NCBI GenBank assembly: GCA_000507305.1
Contig: DF239265.1
Span: 147,210-211,209, forward strand
Length of the DNA stretch: 64,000 nucleotides
Direction of reading: 5' to 3'
From: Breviolum minutum Mf 1.05b.01
Lineage: Eukaryota > Sar > Dinophyceae > Suessiales > Symbiodiniaceae
The notes below the pieces were generated by a model. It ran no database searches. It saw nothing but the letters and a program-made list of their open reading frames with translations, and was not told the origin of the DNA. A program made the position numbers and the translations under genes. Positions within the stretch are counted from its first letter, which is position 1. Each line of letters opens with the position of its first letter. Shown piece after piece: positions 23,961 through 36,348 of the stretch.

Positions 23961-24947
23961 GGACAATTGCTAAGGTCACGGACTTCTGTTAAGACACGAC
24001 CGCCACCGCCACACAGGCACTTTCGACAACCTGAAACGGAAAGCCACAGCTCTGTTGAATTCCCCTCAAAGAATGGAATGGTCAGCAAACCAAAAGTTAT
24101 TCGATACAGAACTGCCAATCACTTTTCGAACTCCCCTCATCCCATCGCCAGGCTTCCCAGCATCCACCCATGGCCAAAATCCGACCCTTCTGTACCGTGG
24201 ATGCACCGGGACCCAACTCATCAACAAAGTCTACTTCACCTGGAGGAAGAAATGATGGGGACATAACGAATACCCCTAGCACAATGGCCATTCACCAGTG
24301 TCCACCAAAATTGATCACATCTTTTTGGAGGATTCGTAAATCAGCAGAACTAAAATCTTGAATACTCAATGTTACTTGGGATGGATCCCATTTTGTTGGC
24401 GTCGTGTTCACCATGGAAACCAGAAATCTGTTCAAATGGCTGAAATGGATTTAGAAAACAGCCAGATCTGGGAATCAAAGGAGAAATCACCCTTTGGTGG
24501 AAAACACCCTCGTCTGTTAAACGACTTGAATCATTCGTCAACACAACTTAGAAGTCCTAGCTATACTCAATATCCATATAGAGAGTGAGAGAGGCAGGCT
24601 AGCCTTTTTGGTCAACCCCTAAATGTAGAATACAAGCTTACAAGCTTAACCCAAACAGGGTACTTGGTGGGCACTTGAAGCCTTGGCAGCTGCAGCATTT
24701 CAAATACCGAGCTTCAGACCAGTGTTGTCAAGACTGGATGACTGTGGATTGGAGACGGGTTGATTGATATCTTGACCTTACACAAGATTCACAAGAGCTA
24801 GTTTTGGTGTCAACTTGAAGCCTACTGAGCCTAAGATCATGACTTGAAATCCAAATGGATCCTGGCAGGTCAAAGGGGTGAATTCAGAAATGAAAAATGG
24901 AAACAAAAGTATCTTGGTCACTTGAGCCACTTTAAAAAAAACTTCCT

Positions 24948-25066
24948 ACTTTCCATTATACTGGTTGTTTAATAGGGATCCTTGTAATGGTGCATTATAA
25001 TCCCCACATAAATGGGTAGTATAATCCCCTACATACCCTAAACAACTAGGGTTTTTTTTCATTGCT
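24948..25066. repeat. Dispersed repeat, copy 2
   Basis: Diverged partner of the repeat at 23.85-23.96 kb, same orientation: TTCCATTATACTGGTTG, then GTAGTATAATCCCC and AGGGTTTT. About 1.1 kb separates the two. Confidence 0.65.
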
Positions 25067-25737
25067 CACTTGTCTTAAGCGAGACTTAAAGCAAGTTCAA
25101 TGAGATTGTTGGTACGCCCTGCCCCCCCCCCACACACAAGTGAAAATGAAAAGTTCAGGACAGAACCGCTGGCATGCTGTGGACAAACTTGCATCTTTCA
25201 GGAAGGCAAGAGAAGCCAGTTGGCGGAATTCAAAAAACTGATTCCGAGAAACTGTTCCGAAAAAGTCACATATGAAACTTAACAAGGTAAAAATGCTCGA
25301 ATGAAAGCTCCCAAACCTACAACAGAAGCAAAAATATCCACAACAAAATAACTTTCACGAAGGAAAAGGTCAAAAAACCGGTAGGTCATCTGATCAAACT
25401 CCAGGGACACAAATTACTCCAGGAGTCCGTTGGTGTCCTTCATCCTATCTTTCCCACCTCCGGAGCCACATGCCCAGTCTGCACTGCTCTCATCATCATC
25501 AGACTCTTCTGGTGCAGTACCAGAAGCTGACAACCTGGCCATCCAAAATTGCCCAGGCCATAGGGTTTTCACTAAATATATCGCAGTTATCTAAGAAGCA
25601 CCATGCCAACCATTACCAACCTGTCATGGAGTGTCATGGAAAAGTTGAATTCTGCGAGTTTCAACTCTCAAGTTCACCAAATTCCTACAGCCTTTTCAAT
25701 GCTTAAAAAACATCCGAAACGAACAGGCCAGAGACAC

Positions 25738-25856
25738 GTGCCATTGAGCTCGATGAAGGTGGCAGAGATTCGGATGCGTCCCCCACCAGCACCACGCTTA
25801 TTTGGAGCACCTGTTCCGGCCAAAGGGATTCCCACTCCCCAAAAAATGGGGGGAGC
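25738..25856 (-). CDS. Gly-rich family exon
   Basis: 119 bp from acceptor AAAATAG to donor GTGTCT. It encodes GTGAPNKRGAGGGRIRISAT followed by FIELNGT. 'GGGRIRI' followed by 'L-x-G' is the most recognisable signature of the family. Same strand and structure as the exons at 15.7-18 kb, but on the other side of CFAP36. Confidence 0.65.
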
Positions 25857-26414
25857 CTATTTTGCACCCCATATGTTGCACTTGGGAACTTCATGGATCT
25901 TTCATACCTCCAAAATCCCACATCTTCTGCCTGCCGCTCGGCCAAGCTGCCATGGTGCAAAGGGGTCCCCATGGACCAAGGCTAAACGCCGAGTGAGTTG
26001 AGCATCTTCCGTGCAGCCACTGGCTGTACCTGCCAGCCATCAAGGCATATACCATACCCACAGTGAGCACCAGGTGAATTTGACACTCGAAAAAACGAAT
26101 CTCAAATGAATTGCCAGTGTTTCAAGGAATGCCAACCTGTGCAGGATTTGGTCCATCGTCAACAGTATGACATCATATTTTCTCATAAAAAAGCCGGAGC
26201 ATTATGCCACATTCAAAATCAAAGAAGCTACATGTTGAAGTTTGAACCTGCAACACTTCAAGCAAGGGAGTGAGGTTTTTAACTTGTTAACTTGTGATAT
26301 TCTTTCAATCCCAAGGGGAAAACCATGTTTGCTTAGTCATTCCTTGCACCATGATGCACCATGCAATCGAATCGTTTCTCACCCTTTTTTGCTGTGATTG
26401 GCCCCGCCAGATAC

Positions 26415-26477
26415 GATTGCCTCCCAAACCACCATGTGAAGCTCCACGTTGGGGTGCTGACCAGAGCCCCCCACCAC
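26415..26477 (-). CDS. Gly-rich family exon
   Basis: 63 bp from acceptor CTGTACAG to donor GTATCT. It encodes GGGLWSAPQRGASHGGLGGN, the 'GAxHGGxGGN' loop of the family. Its acceptor and first bases match those of the exon at 15.7 kb. Confidence 0.6.
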
Positions 26478-26499
26478 CTGTACAGCATCATTTTTGTTA

Positions 26500-28430
26500 A
26501 ATCAAAGTTACCCATGGCAAGATTGTCTCAAATCAAACCAGCCTTCCACATTCCCTTCTTGAGTATGGGAAGTGCCATTTGTACCTTACTAGATTTTGAA
26601 CTTGGAACGTGGATTTGATTTACCTCTATTGGCTAAGCTCAAAACTGATCTCTGATGTGTCTGAAATCACCACCTGGGAAACTTGTGGCGACTCGGAATT
26701 TGAGCAAAATTAAAATTAAAAGGAACATTTAAAAACGCTTCTATCCAAGCTCTCAGAAACTGCAATACAAGTTTCTAACTGAGACTTCCACCTTATGTGC
26801 TGTAATGATCACTGTGGGGCAGTGGATGATTGAACCTCCCAGCTTTTGAAAGTGGTGTGGTGAATCACATACACCATGAGACCTGCATGTCCTGTATCAA
26901 GGTTTAACGAACCCTGGAGCCGGGCGCCTTCCAGAAAGCTGACCTTACCAGTTGGCTTGGCTGCTTTACTTGCCTTCCCTGGCCACACAACGCATGAAAA
27001 ATCCGAATCTGTCCCGTGTTTTCACTAAAAAACCATCGCACCTGGACTTGTTTCCATGCGAATCTCAATCTCCATACTTTCCAGTGCGGATGTTCTGGAG
27101 GTGCATGTCCACTGAGCACCACGGAATTCCAAACTGCCTGCAACCCGCTCCATGTTGCGGTTGTTCAACCGAAGCTATGGCTACCAGTACCGTGCCTGAC
27201 TGGGTAATCAGGACCTTGTTGCCCGAAAGGGTCTTGTTGCCCGTTATCACCTGGGAGTGTTCTTAGTGATATGAGTGATGCCTCAAAATAAAGCCCCTTC
27301 AAAAAAAACCTGTTGGTTTCTTACTATTTAAATCAACCATTTCTGTTGCAACCTGAAGGGCCCCGGATTTTGAGACACCCTTGATTAATTTCATGTCCCA
27401 AGCTTTCCAGAAGCAATCCTACTCTATCGCATAGTCTTCATTAGAAATGAATTTGTTTCTCCACTGACAGTTGGCGCCATTTGTTGAGGCTCAGACACAG
27501 GTGCTGCCGGCCCAAAAGCTACAAAAGCCTCGACTCTTATGACCCTCATGACTTATCCAACTGCATATCCAACTCATTCATTAAACTCCCGAGGCACCGC
27601 GTGAACGTGCAAGTCCACGTGCGCTGATCACTATCGGCCAAATACAGAACAAGAACCTGAAGTGATGATGCAATGATACAGATGGACAAAATTCAAACCC
27701 TGAACAACTTTACCCCGTACCTTGTTTTCTTTTTTCAAGGGTGAGACAAGTGGACAAAAGACATCAAACCCCGCAACATGACATGTCACGCACACGTCGT
27801 TTTACCTTGACATTTCGGAACGGGGGGTGTCATGCCAATCTTTTCCTCAGGGTTTGAATATTTTGTCCACCTAAGACGAAAAAGGTATGTGACTTCCACA
27901 AGACAAGAAAGCTCCTTTCCACACAAGAAACCTCCACAACATGGGTGGCCATGAAAATCCCACTCAGCACTCGCCGGGCTTTCGGATTGCAAGAACTGCT
28001 CATTTCGTCTTCTGTTTGGTCTTGCCTCGTCTTGCTTGTTGCTATTGTGTTCTTGGACTCTCATGAAGGGCAAGTCTCTCATTTCGCACCATCAAAACAA
28101 TGCTTTTTGCTTGCTTGCCGCTTTTTTTTCTTTTCGCCGAAGAAGTACTGCCCAAAAAAAACTGAGAACAAGGCACCTTGCATTAGTTTTCTTGCGGCTA
28201 AGCAGTTGTTCATGCTCACACATGGTCTCATGAAGTCTAGAAAGCTGCAGGTCTGCCCACAAATTCGAAACAGAAGTGCCTGTGAGCTATCTATACTTGA
28301 CTCTGACATGATGCATCTTCCTCAACCCTCGAATTGGTCATCATGCACTTCAAACCTGACAAGCTTTTCATACATCTACCAACTGCAAGACGCTCTGCGA
28401 CTGCATCCTTTTCTCTTCATACGCGGTATG
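26500..28430. other. Intron-like interval with one weak exon candidate
   Basis: Only 28075-27950 on the minus strand looks coding (DLPFMRVQEHNSNKQDEARP), a polar charged segment without a known domain. The remainder shows no supported exon. Confidence 0.35.
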
Positions 28431-28898
28431 AGTGGCGGTTGTCTCGGGGGGCCCGGGTATCTGCTTCTTCCTCTTCACTTTCATATGACTCCTCTGAACC
28501 TCTTGATCAAAGCTGGCAACAAGGATATCTGTAGAAGCCACCGAAGACTACACGCAAGCAGTACAACATAATCAAGAAAATTTCCATTGTTGAACTTCAA
28601 TTTCCTGACATATTCATATTTCACTCATTTCACTCTGGATTTTTCTGGATCTCCACCCATTCCTAGTGTTGTTTTGCTTTGGACCTTGGTCGGCCGTGGG
28701 GGCCGGCTTGTCTCGACCTCCGCCTTGGCATGGAAAAAAATGTTCAAACACAACATGAGAATTGAACCCCCTCAGAAAAACCTATCATCACTGAGTTGAT
28801 ACAGTATTGGATGCCTGAAAGGAGGTCAGACTGACTTGAGAGAGGGGAGGGTGAACGAAAGCTGGTGTCAAGGGACCTTTGCAAGACACATCGGATGA

Positions 28899-28983
<85 letters not shown>

Positions 28984-29000
28984 GGATGATGAGGANNNNN

Positions 29001-29051
<51 letters not shown>

Positions 29052-30018
29052 CGATGACGATGAGGAGGAGGAGGAGGAGGAGGATGAGGAGGACGATGAC
29101 AACCAACATGGTTGGCCCCCAATGATTTGTGTTTTTGCCTCACACTTGGGACAAGGCCATGCTTCCTGTCATCCCGTCCGCCCTTGGCTCTTGCAGCCAA
29201 CTCTGAAGCTACCGCCTCGGTCCACTTGGAGACACCAGGCAACTTTCTGGTGATTCGTTGAGGTGATCGATCTTTATTTCAAAAAAATGATATTGATTGG
29301 GATGTTTGAAGACATACTCGAACCAATCATTGGCTTGGTACCTCCTGTCATAAGTTAAGTTACGACGTACGGATAAAATACTGTATCTTACGAAAAGGCT
29401 TTACTTTGGTTTCCCAAAATTGAAAGTCATCCAAATTAGGTGATGATGTCAAATCAAAATAACCCCTCTGGCCACGCCTGAGTACGGGCTGCTGCCTCGG
29501 CTTTGGCCTCAAACACAGTGGCATGGCTGGTTTGGAGACAGTTCCCAGCAAAGTCAGCAAGATTTTTTCAGTCAAGGCAACCCTTCCTCCATCCTTCTCC
29601 CATCCAGGGGGCCACCTTAACATTTTTCTCTTCTTCCTCTTCACTTTCATATTCATAGGACTCTTCCGAACCTGCAATTGAACTCATAGTGAAAACAAAG
29701 GCAAACGCCAAACGCACTTGGTCCTCAGCACATTCCACTTCAGACATCGATGCCACCATCACACCATGAAATTGGCGGCCTTCCTCCTGTGCAGCGGTCT
29801 TGCTAGGGCCTGTGCCTAGGTTGGTTGTCCAAGTCTAGCTGAAGTCGTCCCCCTTGAACTGGCATGCAGCAGCTAAGCACTCGGGACACAACCATACTTC
29901 TTGTCAAACTCTGCCAATGCGGCTGCATCTTCGTCACCCTGCACTCAAGCATGAAGTTGCACTGCCTTCTTGTCAACTCAGATTGTATGGTGTGCTAAAT
30001 ATGGATTCAAAGCTGTGG

Positions 30019-30110
<92 letters not shown>

Positions 30111-31150
30111 ACAAAAAGAGTAGCATAGTTTATCACCATCTTGGGAAAGATTGTGTCTGTCTATACTCAATACCACGTGTCTTTGGTGTCAATAATCGCT
30201 CCTTCGCTTTGGCAGTAGCTGCAATCTTTTCCTTCTCAACTGCAAGTGCCTAGAGCAAGGTCGGTGCCGCTATTTCACATCCCGGACTTTTGGATTTCAA
30301 AGTCAAAAAGTCAGTATCGCTTGGCAACAAATTTCAACAAGAGGATTGACTTCACTCTCATATACATATATATGTACATATCATATGTATATATATATAT
30401 ATTTGATACGTAGTGACATGCCTGAGCTCGCGCTGCCACTTCGATTTTGACCTCCGCAACAAGTGAACACCGTGAACACATTTATTCACATTTCTTCACA
30501 TCATCCAGCCATCACCTCAACTTCACGTGAAAGCCTCTCAGCGTCCTCCTTATTCTCTTTCACCTTTGCCAGGGGACAAAAGACACCAAGGTCGGTCACG
30601 AACAAAGAGGCAAAAAAGACAAAAAAGCCTTTCATACCTTCATCCACTTTCTATGGCGTCATGACCCCAAATCAAGGTAACTGGAAACCAGGCTGGAGAC
30701 CATGGTATGACCCTTGGACACCCATGAAAGACGAGCAACTTGCTGTGTGAGGGCCACGATTTCTTGCTTCTTGATCTCTATCTGGCAGAAAATCGGAAAG
30801 GTGCATGTAGCAACTCGCATCACACAGGAGAAACCTTGAGATGCATGATCTTCAGATGTTAGATGCTAATACACGTTCGCAAACCTTTAGATCAACAAAA
30901 GGTATCCGTGGAGAGAGGAAGCAATCCATGGGAAAATGAAAGCACTCCCCCGTTTTCACTCAGCAAAAAGAGGCACCTCTTTCTTCAACTTTTCAGCTTT
31001 TGCTGCCTAGCAACGTGCGTCGTTGTGTGGTTCTAAACTCAGATAACCTCAGTTACCTCAACCCGGTTGGGTCCCTTTGGCCTTTTCGGCAGCTTCTTTC
31101 TTTGTCGTGGAGGCCAGCTCTTTTTTCGCAGCAGCTTGCTCTTTGGCTTC
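28430..31150 (-). CDS. Multi-exon gene for a Lys/Glu/Ala-rich coiled-coil-like protein
   Basis: Envelope covering short minus-strand exons in transcriptional order: 31150-31066 (EAKEQAAAKKELASTTKKEA), about 30570-30512 (VKENKEDAERLSREVEVMAG), about 30458-30420 (VAEVKIEVAARAQA), 30249-30190 (ALAVEKEKIAATAKAKERLL), 29937-29880 (GDEDAAALAEFDKKYGCVPS), about 29672-29630 (GSEESYEYESEEEEE), about 29512-29470 (EAKAEAAARTQ), about 29240-29140 (WTEAVASELAARAKG) and about 28505-28455 (GSEESYESEEEEADTRAP). The charged, Ala-rich, helix-forming composition points to coiled coil. Several exons are pairwise duplicates. No catalytic motif. Junctions are unresolved, and more than one gene could be involved. 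Confidence 0.5.
28899..29095. repeat. (GAT)n microsatellite with a five-N gap
   Basis: Over 55 GAT/GAG triplets interrupted by NNNNN at 28996-29000, so the true length is unknown. It lies in an intron between duplicated exons. Confidence 0.95.
30019..30113. repeat. (CAA)n microsatellite
   Basis: About 31 nearly perfect CAA/AAC triplets. The poly-Asn and poly-Leu frames across it are by-products. Confidence 0.95.
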
Positions 31151-31199
31151 CTGTGGGGGAGCTACCAAACTTGGAAAATGAGGATTTTTTTTTTCACAG

Positions 31200-32430
31200 C
31201 AACTTTAATCTATTATAATTTAGAATTCCCAAATGGCTGTCTTCAACATTCTGTTTCTGTCTTATTTTCTCAAATCATTATCCACTATGTGTATCTATTT
31301 GTCCTACACTCGCCACGAGGAAGAGTATATGAATCATATATCAAACACCACGGAGCCCTCCTCCGCGTCAGCTAAGGCTTCTCCCGCAGCAGACATGCTT
31401 TCAGCCACCTGAACCCATGGGAAGTCCCTTCCCAAACTTTAGGCCTTGAAAAAACTCTTATGGAATATGGAAACCCATAAGATTACTTATGTAAGAAATC
31501 ATTCTTAAGGTTCTTTTGTTAACCTTTTCCTATCCTCATGATTCTCATGAATAATGAATCCGAAGGTTAACAGAATTCCAAACTCTGCAGCCTTCGCTTC
31601 CAAGGCATCCCTTCGACTTTGCCGCTCCGCCGTGGTGGAGCGTTTGGGCGCACGCGCCTTGACTGGCTCTGGCCTTAGAGTCTCACATCAACAAAGGCCT
31701 TGCAGTGTTTCCTGTGAATTTCGGGCCGTGCCTCTTGTCACCAGGCGAACTACTTGCACTCTCCGAACACCTTGTCGCAGTCGCGCAGTGAGTTGAGCCA
31801 TTGTGGGTAAAACATGTAAAACGTCGCTAAGCCACCAGGTCCATCTAAGCCCTCTACTCACTTTCATCCTTTTTGGCGGGTTCTTGGCGCCTCAGGGTGG
31901 CAAACTTATGTCATCAGCAGCTGTAAATATCATTGCACTGAGAGTTCCACGCACGTTTTCGTGGTTCCTCATCTGCCCTGTCTCTGGCCTTCAAAGCACA
32001 TCGAACCCCCATGATATGTTGCAACTGATCTACAAATTCATTGCCAAGCTCCTCTAAAGCAAAGGTGACGTTATCTCCCAGAAAGCACTTGAACCACAAG
32101 GAATCAATTCAAACCAAACTAGAAAAATTTGTTCTAGAATATTAGATGCTAGTACTACATCAGCATTGCATATAAAGTAATTGTAAAAACTGCAAGTATC
32201 GAATTTCTCTATGTCATTTCTTGAACTTCATACAAATTTACATCACCAAGAGACTCGTACCTCGAAGAATCTGGAACTCTGGGGATTCGCACTCGGCTGT
32301 CAGAGCGTGGACCCCGCTTCACCCGTCGCCGGCGGCCCTGTCGAGGATCCTTGTCATATGTTCACGTCGCTGCAGGCATTTCGGGGCATTTTCAACACAA
32401 GAAAACTCCAACACCGCCTACAACCCAGCA
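31200..32430 (-). other. Interval with two weak exon candidates
   Basis: Minus-strand segments at about 32080-31940 (DNVTFALEELGNEFVDQLQH) and about 31680-31575 (RPEPVKARAPKRSTTAERQS) have coding character and good neighbouring AG dinucleotides. They may link the Arg-rich gene to the right with the Lys/Glu-rich exons to the left. The rest shows nothing recognisable. Confidence 0.35.
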
Positions 32431-32560
32431 GTTTGGAAACCGTTTCGGTCGCCAAGCTTCTGCACTTCGGGGTCTTCGGTCATCAGGACGACCTCCACGA
32501 CGCCGACTTGGTGGACGCTCTTCCCGTCGTGCCGGGGGGCGTCTTCGCCGGCCTCAAACA
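32430..32560 (-). CDS. Candidate Arg-rich exon
   Basis: GC-rich block. One minus-strand frame reads RRRRPPARREERPPSRRRGG and matches the Arg-rich neighbours. A second frame (EAGEDAPRHDGKSVHQVGVV) has higher GC at third positions and stays open longer. The correct frame cannot be decided by eye. Confidence 0.35.
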
Positions 32561-32657
32561 CTAAGAATTGCAGATGCAACGGGTCATGGTTCAACATACT
32601 TCAAATTCACACATCACCGGAGATTTTTCAAGCAAAAGGAGGAGAATGGCACAGCAC

Positions 32658-32897
32658 CTTCTCCTCCACGCCCATCTCGTCGCCCATCATCACGGTCCCT
32701 CCGACCATCGTCACGCTCCCCACGGTCCATCCGGCGACGATCGCCACGAAAACCTTCAACACTGCTGAGTGGGCTTAGGTGAGAATTTGCCAATGGTCGG
32801 GGACGTCCTGAAATGTCAACTTCATCTCTGATTGGACTTGGCTTATGACCGCCACGATCTCTTTCAGGTTGGCGGTCACGCGGACCATAGTTGCCTC
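32658..32897 (-). CDS. Arg/Gly/Asp-rich exon of a probable RNA-binding protein
   Basis: Acceptor GATTAG at 32898, donor possibly GTGCTG at 32657, one continuous frame of about 80 codons. It begins GGNYGPRDRQPERDRGGHKP and continues with RGDRRRMDRGERDDGRRDRD. RD/RG dipeptides of this kind are typical of SR-like and hnRNP-like proteins. No RRM motif is visible in this exon. It lies downstream of two further Arg/Gly-rich exons on the same strand. Confidence 0.6.
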
Positions 32898-33069
32898 CTA
32901 ATCCAACTCAACAAGTTCTTCTGCATCTCAAATCTAGACATCAAATCCCAAATTGCCTTCAAGAAGGTTTCCATTGGAATTCTCCTTGCATTGATCTATT
33001 ACAGTCTGTAATATCACCTCAATATGTCAAGGAGAGCTCGACTATATCATTCAGATTTTAGGGAATGAC

Positions 33070-33246
33070 CTCGATCTGGGCGCCCTCCACGCATGCGATC
33101 GGGTCTCCGGTCACCTGGCAGCTTGATTGAAGCTCCAAATCTGAATCTACGAGAAGAATTTGGAAGCAAAACTGCACCCAATGGCATGTCAACGAAACGC
33201 CCTGTCTCACCTGGGCGATCTCCCCCACGGCCATATCGACGACCAC
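33070..33246 (-). CDS. Arg/Gly-rich exon, same gene
   Basis: 177 bp between acceptor CTCAG and donor GTCATT. It encodes RRYGRGGDRPGETGRFVDMP, a more hydrophobic middle (LGAVLLPNSSRRFRFG) and RRPDRMRGGRPDRG at the end. The mix of RGG with a short folded-looking core suggests a nucleic-acid-binding tail. Confidence 0.6.
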
Positions 33247-33639
33247 CTGAGATGGCCAAGTCAGACAACACGAGAAGAGCGTCAGTATCAGGTGCCACAC
33301 TGAAAAAGTGTTTTCCGTGATATGTACTTCTACATGAAAAAACCTATATCAATGTTATCTGTTATCCAGGGTGTATATGAATGTATAGAATCTGTTTGCA
33401 TTCAGCACATTCCATTACACCTCATGTAAATGATAACTAGGATAGAAAACCCCAAGGCAAACAACGCTTTTCAAGGAAAGCCATCCCAACGTCTTGTAGA
33501 ATCATTCCGAGCCACCATCTCTGGAAGGGCTTCGTTGTCTGCTCCCTGAAGTGAAGCATGTCGCAGTTGGCATGTTGAAGAATTACTGTTTATGCTATGT
33601 ACTAGGTTATATGATGATTGTTGTGACTAATATCATCCT

Positions 33640-33995
33640 TGTTATCGGTACTATTGACTATTTACTATCGCAAATCATTTAATGTAATGTGCTATTCACT
33701 ATCTACTATCTACCATTTACTATTTGCTATCACGATTACTAGCGCTAGTGCTACTCCTACTCTTACTGTTACTCTCATTATATTACGTACTCTTTCAATC
33801 ACAATTACAAGTTCTATTGCTATTTACGATTTGCGATTCATTAAAAGCTATTTAAGGTTTACTATTTCCCATCCACAGTACAATTTACTATCACTGTTGC
33901 CATTACGGTACTGTTTTTGCACTTACTATTGCTATTACTATTGGTAACATGATCATCATCACGATCATCTTCGTCGTCATTATCATCTTAAGCTT

Positions 33996-34080
<85 letters not shown>

Positions 34081-34081
34081 G

Positions 34082-34146
<65 letters not shown>

Positions 34147-34313
34147 TCATCCTANATCATCATCATCATCATCATCTACGTCATCATCGTCATCATCATC
34201 ATCATCATCATCATCANTACTTACTAATCTACTCTACTACTATCTAATCTACTACTATACTATCTATCATCTATCTATCTACATCATCATCATTCATCAT
34301 CATCTATCGTCAC

Positions 34314-34375
<62 letters not shown>

Positions 34376-34418
34376 TCATCCTCATCATCATCATCATCAT
34401 CATCATCCGTCATCATCG

Positions 34419-34470
<52 letters not shown>

Positions 34471-34480
34471 GATCATGATT
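33640..34480. repeat. Large (ATC)n microsatellite tract with two N gaps
   Basis: Degenerate CTA/TTA-type triplets pass into long pure ATC runs (about 33990-34150, 34310-34370, 34380-34470). N at 34155 and 34217 mark unresolved length. ATC-rich imperfect sequence continues to about 34840. It lies in an intron of the Arg/Gly-rich gene. Confidence 0.93.
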
Positions 34481-35089
34481 GTGATGTTGATATTATCGTT
34501 ATAATTGCCATCAGTATTATCATATGTGTCATCATTAGCATGTTCTTTGTCACTAGTATTTTCATATTTGTTCATCAATATCATGCGCGTGAGAATGAAA
34601 TATGATCATTATCATGTTCATGAATATCATCATGTTGTCTATGTTTATGTTTATCATCACGCTTATACTCATGAATATCATTATCATCATTATGATGATC
34701 AATATTACCCCAATGAAATTCTCATGATTCTGATTATTATGATAATGACTCTGTTGATTGTGATTATCATGATTGTGATTAAAACCATGATCATTTCCAT
34801 TCTGTGTATCATAATGACTATCATTATAGATGGAATAAAGATACAAACTTCATATATATAATATGTGTGTCACTAATCGTTATGATTTATTAAAATAATA
34901 TCTGATTCGACCATTATCGATAGAAGGTGGGCTTCGCGCCCCACAAAGCATTCATGCCAATGATTTTTCGAAACGCTCAGCTGTTCAGCATCTCCCTCCC
35001 TTTGCATGATTGTATCACCATACGTAGATCTTTGTATACATATATGCAATCCAGGATTCCCAGCAGCTCAACGAAACTGAGCTTCTCAC

Positions 35090-35226
35090 GGTTGTCGCGG
35101 CCGCGTAGAACCAACGGAGGCCCCCTACGTCCTCGAGGATCTCGACTTCGACTTCGGCCGCCACGGCCAGGGCCACCGGGGCCACGGAAGTCGCGGCGGT
35201 CTGGGGGGCCGCCGCGCCTCGGAGCA
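35090..35226 (-). CDS. RGG/RS-rich exon of a probable RNA-binding protein
   Basis: 137 bp from acceptor TTGGCAG to donor GTGAGA. It reads APRRGGPPDRRDFRGPGGPG, then RGGRSRSRDPRGRRGPP. The RGG boxes and RSRSR core are classical for splicing and mRNP proteins, acting in the nucleus. GC-rich against AT-rich introns on both sides. Another frame is also open over part of this stretch but lacks sensible borders. Confidence 0.62.
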
Positions 35227-35435
35227 CTGCCAAGGAATTGAAGCCTAGAGATATGGATGTTTCTTCAGCGCCTGGGCCCACGTTGATCACGATCGGGATA
35301 TCTCCCACCACCCCCACGTCGATCAGCGCTTCTGCTGTGGGGCTTGTCCTGATGAAGGACATTGCTAAAACCAGTAATATCGAGACCTTGAAGTCATAGG
35401 CAACTAGTCAAACATACTCACAGACTCACATGTAC

Positions 35436-35598
35436 TTCTTGTAGGTCCTTCTATGGGGAATATTCATGCAATGGCCATCTCGAACTGTGGGTGAAAACAT
35501 GAAGTAAGAAGATTCTGGCTCAGCTGCATCGAATTTTCGAATCCAAGTGGCAGCATTTCGATCTTGAAGCAGTCGGCGTCTTTCCTCCTGAGTCAAAA
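35436..35598 (-). CDS. Charged exon of the same gene
   Basis: 163 bp from acceptor CTATAG to donor GTACAT. It encodes LTQEERRRLLQDRNAATWIR followed by KFDAAEPESSYFMFSPTVRD. Well-formed amphipathic start and a folded-looking middle, but no domain recognised. Confidence 0.5.
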
Positions 35599-35734
35599 CT
35601 ATAGGCAATGCTTCGTTGTCTCAATATCTGCAAAGAAGATTAGTAATCTACTTTCCCCAACTGGAATGTAGAATGTAGAGGCCACACAAAAACAAAGCTG
35701 TTTCTGGAAGACTTCCGATAACCATAATTTCCGT

Positions 35735-35812
35735 AATCCCTCCTGATCGATAACCTGCGCGGAGGGCTTTTGTCCTTCAAAGGTCGCCTCATTGAGCTCC
35801 TACGTTCACTGG
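35735..35812 (-). CDS. Short basic Arg/Ser exon of the same gene
   Basis: It encodes ERRSSMRRPLKDKSPPRRLS then IRRDYG. The composition matches the RS-type exons nearby. Borders approximate. Confidence 0.42.
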
Positions 35813-36186
35813 CGTCAGTGGAAATTTGAAGATACCAAATTTGAAGTTTTTGGAGATCATTTTGCTTATTGTGGATGGTCTAAGTCTAATTCATCTTCTG
35901 AGAATTCCAGGATGGTGCAGATCCACTTTGGACAAGAAGTCGTTTAGTCCGGCATCCTTTTGATTGTGAAGATGTTGAAAATACAGTCGGCAATTTACTT
36001 CAAATCCATCGTGAAGGCTCCCCCGCAACTTGATTTCGGAAATATGAAATATTACAAGAAAGTGATACATACAAGACAAACATCTATTCATTCAGCATTT
36101 TTACAATAATTTACAGCAGAGTGGCACATCAGTTTTTGCAACTTTTGACTGAAAGAGATAAACAGCATAAAAGCACTTCTTCCTAC

Positions 36187-36348
36187 AGGTACATTGGAGT
36201 CCTTGGCTAACGCTGCTGCATCCTTGGGGGTTTCGGCTTCCAGCACTACAGAGCGAGGAGATCGAGATCCTTGGGGAGGGACTGGCATCGTGGGGTCATA
36301 CTGAGTCGTACTCGCAGGTGGTGCGAGGTCGTAGGTGCTGCGTGGATT
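36187..36348 (-). CDS. Exon of the same gene with a Ser-Pro linker
   Basis: Exactly 162 bp from acceptor TGCCTAG to donor GTAGGA. It encodes DLAPPASTTQYDPTMPVPPQ and then SRSPRSVVLEAETPKDAAAL. SRSPR is an SR-protein-like phosphosite motif. Confidence 0.55.

Noticed and set aside
28744..29242. Poly-Ser, poly-His, poly-Ile and poly-Asp frames
   Set aside because: All arise from the GAT microsatellite and include undetermined bases.
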